Below, piece by piece: positions 53,346-58,506 of a DNA stretch of 58,506 nucleotides (within the stretch, counting starts at the first letter, position 1; every line of letters begins with the position of its first letter). The position numbers and the translations under genes were made by a program. The notes beneath the pieces are model-generated. The model did not search any database, was not told the DNA's origin, and saw only the letters and a list, made by a program, of their open reading frames with translations. The DNA comes from JBCCMB01 sp039026555 (GTDB lineage Bacteria > Pseudomonadota > Alphaproteobacteria > Caulobacterales > Hyphomonadaceae), in contig JBCCMB010000003.1 of NCBI GenBank assembly GCA_039026555.1, positions 1-58,506 of the forward strand, written 5' to 3'.

Positions 53346-53873
53346 TTAAAGCGTGCAGCTAAAAACCTTAGAGACGGGCGAAAAACCTTGGCGGAGGAAG
53401 AGAGCGTGGGCCGTTTCGTTGTCGGCGCCGCTTTCCAGAATGAGTCGATTTGCGCCGTCGGCTTTCGCGGCGCTCGCGACAGCTTTGAGCAAGGCGGCGC
53501 CGACTCCGCGGCCGCGAATGTGCGGCGCCACGCCGAGATCTTGGACAATCCAATATCGTTCCGTCCCGTTGTCGCCGATATCCGCGACAACGACGCCGCA
53601 GAGCGATCCGTCATGCGCCGAGGCGCGCGCAACTCGTATAGAAGACCGATCGAATAAGGCTGTACGAAAAGCGGATTCATAGCGTGCTTGAAGGTCGTCA
53701 GACCATGTTTTGAAGTCTGGACTCAGCCCATCATAATATTCGCCATGTGAAATATAACTGGGATGTGCGCGTACGATTTTGGCAAGAAACCGAGCCAGTA
53801 TCCCGGGATCCGACCGTTTAGCCGTATCGCCAGTCACCCATTCAACAGAGAAATCAGGTTCGGGCGAGGTCAT
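53346..53873 (-). CDS. GNAT-family N-acetyltransferase
   Basis: 175 residues. The acetyl-CoA loop reads LGVAPHIRGRGVGAALLKAV near 118-137, matching Q/RxxGxG/A. Other parts (SLCGVVVADIGDNGTERYWI) show the central beta-sheet. Its substrate may be a polyamine given the neighbours ODC and DHS-like, but context alone is not proof. Overlaps the upstream gene by 20 bases. Confidence 0.85.
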   Translation of the reverse strand: MTSPEPDFSVEWVTGDTAKRSDPGILARFLAKIVRAHPSYISHGEYYDGLSPDFKTWSDDLQARYESAFRTALFDRSSIRVARASAHDGSLCGVVVADIGDNGTERYWIVQDLGVAPHIRGRGVGAALLKAVASAAKADGANRLILESGADNETAHALFLRQGFSPVSKVFSCTL

Positions 53874-54483
53874 CTTCCAGCCATTTTTTCACAATTGGGC
53901 AGTTCAAAAGCTCCCCGACGTGTTTGAAGAACCGTTTGCGGCGCGCGTCATCGTTTTCATTCGGGTCGAACGTCTCCGCAAAGGGGTCGAACACCGCGCG
54001 TAACTGAGGCGTATAATTGCGTCGGAACTCCGGCCACTCCCGCCGGAAATACCAACTTGTGAGCGTATCATAATACCATGCGACCCATGATCCGAACACG
54101 TCCGGATCAATGGTGTAGTCGTAGCGCATTCTGATGGAAATCTCGAACAGATTAAGCGTCATGAAATAGAAGGTGGACGCCTCACGTTCTGTTACCGCGT
54201 CGGCCAAATAAGGATCAGGAGCGACAAGCGCGTCATAGGTTTCAACTAAAGAGGCGTTCTCAGCCTCAAACCGAAACAGTTCGATCGAGGCGAGTTCTAG
54301 TTTGAGATAGTTCTGCTGTTTTTCCACCCTCGCCGCGCGGCGCTGTTGAAAATAGAAAATCACCAATGTGAAGAAGATGCCGATCAGCGCGACGGTATCG
54401 ACGCTGGAACCGACAAATGACCACATATGTAGAAGCGCGTCGGCCGAAGATGTCGCGTCCACGCCTGATCGGGTCGAATCCAT
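53854..54483 (-). CDS. Single-span membrane protein of unknown function
   Basis: 209 residues. One membrane segment at about 33-50 (VALIGIFFTLVIFYFQ) precedes a cytoplasmic helical domain with many aromatic and acidic residues. No enzyme motif recognised. Located between ODC and GNAT genes; it overlaps the GNAT by 20 bases. May regulate or scaffold the polyamine enzymes; I cannot assign function. Confidence 0.65.
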   Translation of the reverse strand: MDSTRSGVDATSSADALLHMWSFVGSSVDTVALIGIFFTLVIFYFQQRRAARVEKQQNYLKLELASIELFRFEAENASLVETYDALVAPDPYLADAVTEREASTFYFMTLNLFEISIRMRYDYTIDPDVFGSWVAWYYDTLTSWYFRREWPEFRRNYTPQLRAVFDPFAETFDPNENDDARRKRFFKHVGELLNCPIVKKWLEDDLART

Positions 54484-54504
54484 AAAGCCTCCCTATCGCT
54501 GGCG

Positions 54505-55680
54505 TTAATCGACGCGGCGAAACTCCGGTGCGCGCGTTTCCAAATCGACTTGCGCTGCATCCGTCATAACCGCTGTCAGCGTATCGCCAAATCCGTTGAA
54601 ACCGCTTTGCATGGCGACGCCGTAAGCGCCCAGCGTTGAAAATTCGAGATAGTCTCCCTCCCGCAAATCGATGGGAAGGTTCAAGGGGCGGCTTAATCGG
54701 TCAATAGAATCGCACGTAGGGCCGAATGCGGTGAACGCGCGCGTTTCGCGCGACGTATCGCCCTGCACCCGATGGACGCGCACATCGAACGCCCAGTCGC
54801 AACGGGCCGCGTCGTACAAATTGCCGAACGCTCCGTCATTAAGATAAATCGCGTCGTCCCGGACCAGATCGACTTTCGCAAGCATAGATCCTGCGCTCGC
54901 AACCAGCGCACGACCCGGCTCGCACCATAAATCCGCATTCGTCAAAACGGGCATGTCCTCGAACGCGTCCTTGATGACATTGATGTAAGCGCCGAGGTCC
55001 AAAGGCGTCATGCCGGGATAGTGGGCCGGAAAACCGCCGCCGACATCGACGATGTCGACAATCACGCCCGCGTCTATAATGGCGTCGGAGACGCTGCTCA
55101 TCGCATGTCGATAGGCGCCGGGATCCATGCATTGCGAGCCGACATGAAAACTCACGCCAAGCGCGTCGGCATGCTGGCGCGCAGCGGCGAGAAGCGCGGG
55201 CGCCTCGATTGCGGTGCATCCGAATTTGCCGGCCAAGGGCATTTGCGCGCCGGAGTTTGAAACCGCGAGCCGAACGACCAGCGTCAAATCATCGGCGTGG
55301 TCGGTTGCGTCCAAAATCTTAGCGAGCTCGGCTTCGCAATCGAGCGCGAATATGCGCACGTCGCGCTCTTTGTAAGCCCATTCAATCTTAGACCGGCTTT
55401 TGACAGGATGCATATAGGCGAGCGTCGCATCCGCATAACGCGTTGCGATGAGATCAATCTCGCGCGGAGACGCGACGTCGAACCAGCGTTGTCCCGCTTG
55501 GTACATCGCATCCAGCGCCCACAGCGACGGATTGGCTTTCACGGCGTATAAAACCTCGCCGGGAAAGTTTTCCTGGAACCAGCCGGTTGCTAGCGCTACA
55601 CGCTCCGGCCGCACGCATGCAACCGGCGCTTCTGGGCGCAAATCCCGGACCAGGTCCAGGGGCGTTTGGAACGTGAGCAA
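54505..55680 (-). CDS. PLP-dependent ornithine/diamine decarboxylase (fold type III)
   Basis: 391 residues from TTG 55680, chosen because AGGGGG lies 9 bases upstream; another TTG at 55713 is in frame and weaker. The PLP Lys is in EVLYAVKANPSLWALDAMYQ near residue 45-64, and the C-terminal catalytic segment contains WCEPGRALVASAG and GPTCDSIDRLSRP with the active-site Cys. This is the Group IV decarboxylase fold; ornithine (giving putrescine) is the likely substrate. First gene in the polyamine operon. Divergent from a phosphate-binding protein gene. Confidence 0.9.
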   Translation of the reverse strand: MLTFQTPLDLVRDLRPEAPVACVRPERVALATGWFQENFPGEVLYAVKANPSLWALDAMYQAGQRWFDVASPREIDLIATRYADATLAYMHPVKSRSKIEWAYKERDVRIFALDCEAELAKILDATDHADDLTLVVRLAVSNSGAQMPLAGKFGCTAIEAPALLAAARQHADALGVSFHVGSQCMDPGAYRHAMSSVSDAIIDAGVIVDIVDVGGGFPAHYPGMTPLDLGAYINVIKDAFEDMPVLTNADLWCEPGRALVASAGSMLAKVDLVRDDAIYLNDGAFGNLYDAARCDWAFDVRVHRVQGDTSRETRAFTAFGPTCDSIDRLSRPLNLPIDLREGDYLEFSTLGAYGVAMQSGFNGFGDTLTAVMTDAAQVDLETRAPEFRRVD

Positions 55681-55910
55681 CTCACGAAACCCCCTGTATG
55701 TTGTTAAACCCAATCCGGCGTTAGTACGGGCTTTCGCACTCGTTAAGTCTGCCCCTCAACCCGCACACGTCATCCAAACCCCGCAAGGAAAGTTCAGACG
55801 CCACGTGGAATCAGGGCGGCAGAGCCTCGAGCCGATGTCCGCCGGCGCGCGTTCAATAATCGCGATTTTTAGCCGTGTAAAGCGTTGAATTAGAGGTGTT
55901 TCGCCGCACG

Positions 55911-55928
55911 TCGTCACAATTATGTCTT
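55911..55928. promoter_or_regulatory. Pho box candidate upstream of the phosphate-binding protein gene
   Basis: TCGTCAC-AATT-ATGTCTT fits the two 7-base PhoB half-sites CTGTCAT spaced by 4 bases, with 5 of 7 matches in each. It lies 49 bases before the ATG at 55977, a suitable place for PhoB activation under phosphate limitation. With two mismatches per half it is only tentative. Confidence 0.35.
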
Positions 55929-55976
55929 AACCAATTGGCATTGATCGGACAGGGTTGTTTTCGAGAGGATCGCGAC

Positions 55977-57011
55977 ATGAAGAAAGTGTTGGCCGTCTGC
56001 GCGTTTTTCGCAGCCGCTGTCGTGTTTTCCACCGCCGCCGAGGCGCGAGAAATCCGCATTGTCGGCTCGTCCACCGTCTTCCCGTTTTCAACCACGGTCG
56101 CAGAACAATTTGGCGCGAATACACGCTTTGGTACGCCGATTGTTGAGGCGACCGGATCGGGTTCGGGCATCAAGCTGTTTTGCTCAGGCGTCGGGCGCGC
56201 GCATCCAGATATCGCCAACGCCTCTCGCCGCATGAAAGGCTCGGAATACGATCTCTGCCAAGCCAACAACGTGTCCGACATCGTTGAAGTGAAAATCGGC
56301 TATGACGGCATTGTGCTCGCGAACACCAAAAAGTCCGAACGGTTCGTCATCACTAAAGCGCAGATTTTCATGGCGTTGGCCAAGGAAGTGCCGATGGGCG
56401 GTCGTTTGGTGGAAAACCCCTATGAACGTTGGTCGGATATCGCGGCCGATTTGCCGGATCTGCCGATCCAAGTCTTTGGTCCTCCGCCGTCTTCGGGGAC
56501 GCGCGACGCTTTTGTAGAATTGGCGATGGAAGGCGGGGCTATGGAAATGCCGATGCTAGCCGAAATCGCCGAAGAAGATGACGCTCTATTCCGCGAGATT
56601 GCGCATTCTTTGCGGGAGGACGGACGTTGGATCGATGCCGGCGAAAATGACGGCGCCATCGTGCAAACCCTGACGAAGAATCCAGATGCTTTAGGCGTTT
56701 TTGGATACTCCTTTCTCGCGCAAAATGGCGACCGGCTGCAGGGCGCCATTGTCGGCGGCGTCGACCCAAGCTTTGAGAATATCGCGGGCGGTGAATATCG
56801 TGTGTCCCGCTCGCTTTATTTCTATCTGAAGAAAGCCCATGCCGGCGTGGTGGAAGGCCTGCCTGAATTCATCGAGGAATTCACGTCAGAGGACGCTTGG
56901 GGCGAGGACGGCTATCTGATCGAGAAGGGCTTGATCCCGCTGCCGCAAGAGGCGCGCGTCTCGATGGCCGAAACGTCGCGCGGCATGCAGCCGATGACAG
57001 CGCGTCCCTAG
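55977..57011 (+). CDS. Phosphate-binding protein, PstS family
   Basis: 344 residues from ATG 55977 with GAGAGG upstream. Signal peptide MKKVLAVCAFFAAAVVFSTAA, then REIRIVGSSTVFPFSTTVAE, the PstS N-terminal phosphate-loop segment, GSGSGIKLFCSG and PPSSGTRDAFVELAM. It is a periplasmic phosphate-binding protein, but no pstCAB or phoU lie within the window. The 3' end overlaps the GGDEF-EAL gene by 4 bases, convergent. Confidence 0.88.
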   Translation: MKKVLAVCAFFAAAVVFSTAAEAREIRIVGSSTVFPFSTTVAEQFGANTRFGTPIVEATGSGSGIKLFCSGVGRAHPDIANASRRMKGSEYDLCQANNVSDIVEVKIGYDGIVLANTKKSERFVITKAQIFMALAKEVPMGGRLVENPYERWSDIAADLPDLPIQVFGPPPSSGTRDAFVELAMEGGAMEMPMLAEIAEEDDALFREIAHSLREDGRWIDAGENDGAIVQTLTKNPDALGVFGYSFLAQNGDRLQGAIVGGVDPSFENIAGGEYRVSRSLYFYLKKAHAGVVEGLPEFIEEFTSEDAWGEDGYLIEKGLIPLPQEARVSMAETSRGMQPMTARP

Positions 57012-58506
57012 CTCGCGTTCGCGGCGCGGGGCTCTGTGTTTTGCGCAAAGCCTGACAGGATCACATCGCGCGGAGCAGGGCGGGCGAGGCCGAACCCCTG
57101 TACATAGCTTGCGCCCAAAAGCGACAACGCCGCATGGACATCATCATTGTCGACGCCTTCTGCGACGGTATCAAGATCAAGCGCCCGCGCCAGGCCGACA
57201 ATGCACTGAAGAAACGCTGAAGCGTGGGCGCTTCGGTCGATAACGAATGAGCGATCGATCTTCAGGGTGTTGAACGGAAATTGCCCGACCATGGCGAGGG
57301 AGGACGCTCCGGTGCCGAAATCATCCAGCGCCAAGGATGCGCCTCGCGCGCGCAAATCGCCCAGCACTTCGGCTGCGCGCGCAGGATCGTCGACAATGCC
57401 GCTTTCGGTCACTTCCAGCTTGATGTGCGGATAGATTTTCAGGGCGGCGTCGACGGCCTCAATCAGACCTTCCGCGTCCAGCAATTGTCTCGGGGAGACG
57501 TTGACGCTCATAAATGCACCCTCAGGCGCGCCGGCGTCGCGGAAGGCGCAGGCCGCCTTCGCCGCTTCCGTCAGCGCCCACGCGCCCAATTGAACGATTG
57601 ATCCGGTTTCTTCCGCGATTGGAATGAACTCGACCGGGCTCGTCATGCCGCCATCCGCGCGAGGCCAGCGCGCCAGAGCCTCCCAACCCGCAAGCGCCCC
57701 GCCTCGTGTTTCGTAGATCGGCTGGTAGAAAAGTTCGAGCTCGTGATTGACGATGGCTTGTCGCAAATCCGCTTCAAGATCGAGCCGGTCCTGCGATTGG
57801 CTTTTCGTGGCTGGATCGTGCACAAGAATGCTGCGGCGACCCTTCTGCTTGGCGAGGTTCAGCGCCATGTCGGCGTAAGCGATAACGCAGCCGCCCCGAT
57901 CGCCCGGTGCATGAACGGCGGCTCCAATGGTGACGCCCGCGCCGAACTCACGATCGCCTGCGCTAAAGGGTTTGCCGAAAAGCTCCCCCAATTTGTCCGC
58001 AAGGGCTTTCGCGTCTTCGCGCGTCGTCGCCGCCGGCGTCAGCAGCGCAAATTCGTCCGCGCCGAGCCGAGCGATCTGCGCGCCCTCAGGCGTGTGCGCC
58101 TCTAGCAGTTTCGCCGCGCCGTGCAAGGCGGCGTTACCCGCTTCGCGGCCAAAGCCGTCATTGAAGAGGCGGAAATGATCAAGATCGAGAAGAAGGATCG
58201 AAAATCCGTCTGACGCACCGTCCGCCACATCCGCCGCCGCCTTCGCCGCCATGCGACGGAATTGGCGCATATTCGGCAAACCGGTCAGCGGGTCGTTGTA
58301 GGCGAGCTGTTCAAGCGCGTCATTCGCCTTGCGACGTTCGTCGACTTCAACCTCTAGCTTTTCCGATAGCGTCCGGCTCTCTTTCAGTGCATTTTCCATC
58401 ATCGCATTGGCTGCGATCGAGCGCTCCAGCAAGCGTCGCCCACGATGAACCGCGAGTGTCAGCGCGCAAGTGGTGAACCCGATGGCCAGCCCCATTTCAA
58501 TCACAG
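57008..58506 (-). CDS. GGDEF-EAL cyclic-di-GMP protein, cut by window edge
   Basis: At least 498 residues; the frame opens at GTG 58504 but likely extends beyond the window. A hydrophobic start (MGLAIGFTTCALTLAV) suggests a membrane anchor. The GGDEF domain has a changed motif (RLGADEFALL, with GADEF instead of GGDEF), so diguanylate cyclase activity may be lost. The EAL domain looks intact (WEALARWPRADG, NVSPRQLLD, VTESGIVDDPARA, DDFGTGASSLAM). It may function mainly as a c-di-GMP phosphodiesterase. Convergent with the phosphate-binding gene. Confidence 0.9.
   Translation of the reverse strand, partial: VIEMGLAIGFTTCALTLAVHRGRRLLERSIAANAMMENALKESRTLSEKLEVEVDERRKANDALEQLAYNDPLTGLPNMRQFRRMAAKAAADVADGASDGFSILLLDLDHFRLFNDGFGREAGNAALHGAAKLLEAHTPEGAQIARLGADEFALLTPAATTREDAKALADKLGELFGKPFSAGDREFGAGVTIGAAVHAPGDRGGCVIAYADMALNLAKQKGRRSILVHDPATKSQSQDRLDLEADLRQAIVNHELELFYQPIYETRGGALAGWEALARWPRADGGMTSPVEFIPIAEETGSIVQLGAWALTEAAKAACAFRDAGAPEGAFMSVNVSPRQLLDAEGLIEAVDAALKIYPHIKLEVTESGIVDDPARAAEVLGDLRARGASLALDDFGTGASSLAMVGQFPFNTLKIDRSFVIDRSAHASAFLQCIVGLARALDLDTVAEGVDNDDVHAALSLLGASYVQGFGLARPAPRDVILSGFAQNTEPRAANAS

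Overview
The window looks like the chromosome of an alphaproteobacterium, most likely a Caulobacterales/Parvularculales-type relative. This rests on inference from gene content and order. The runs comF-grxC-DUF1178-(PhyH remnant)-ubiG / lysC-ptsP-rodZ-like-ispG and prfA-prmC-DUF4167 are typical of alphaproteobacterial core chromosomes, and a TonB-dependent receptor and many lipoproteins fit that group. I could not run a search, so the family names below come from recognised motifs and protein architecture.

Layout. Positions 1-12197 are an accessory region: a leftward operon hxlR-SDR-tautomerase-like-tautomerase-SDR (232-3093), an Lrp regulator divergent from a homodimeric-type 2-oxoacid dehydrogenase E1 like MdeB/AceE (3159-6136), a lipoprotein, a GST, a LysR regulator, a NIPSNAP protein, a nitroreductase and an MFS transporter. 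Positions 12355-27628 hold a gallate-type aromatic catabolic island of about 15 kb. A decayed partial copy of tRNA-Ala/yggT/folD (12635-13000) lies on its left, next to an IS3-family remnant, and the intact tRNA-Ala/yggT/folD (27553-29001) lies on its right. Positions 27792-55680 are mostly housekeeping genes: folD, secA, a parvulin, argJ, mutT, ubiG, lysC, ptsP, ispG, prfA and prmC. A few lineage-specific genes are mixed in: a CE15-type esterase lipoprotein, an orphan Flp pilin, a truncated PhyH gene, a soluble tandem-PAS chemoreceptor and an ODC/deoxyhypusine-synthase-like polyamine operon. The window ends with a PstS-like phosphate-binding protein and a GGDEF-EAL protein cut by the right edge.

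How the island works (inference from known families). A ring hydroxylase of the 3-hydroxybenzoate 4-monooxygenase family makes a dihydroxy- or trihydroxybenzoate. A LigAB-fused gallate dioxygenase (GalA/DesB type) opens the ring to 4-oxalomesaconate. A GalD/LigU-type isomerase, a LigJ-type hydratase and a LigK-type aldolase then give pyruvate and oxaloacetate. A TonB-dependent receptor, an AAHS-type MFS symporter and a lipoprotein esterase could supply the substrate. A LysR protein with two HTH domains and an AraC protein could regulate the set. The protocatechuate-specific genes ligC and ligI are absent, so the island appears committed to gallate.

The most interesting features are the island with its decayed tRNA-Ala/yggT/folD flank, the double-HTH LysR, an uncharacterised DUF1932-type dehydrogenase inside the gallate operon, a tautomerase pair in which one member lacks Pro-1, and the polyamine operon.
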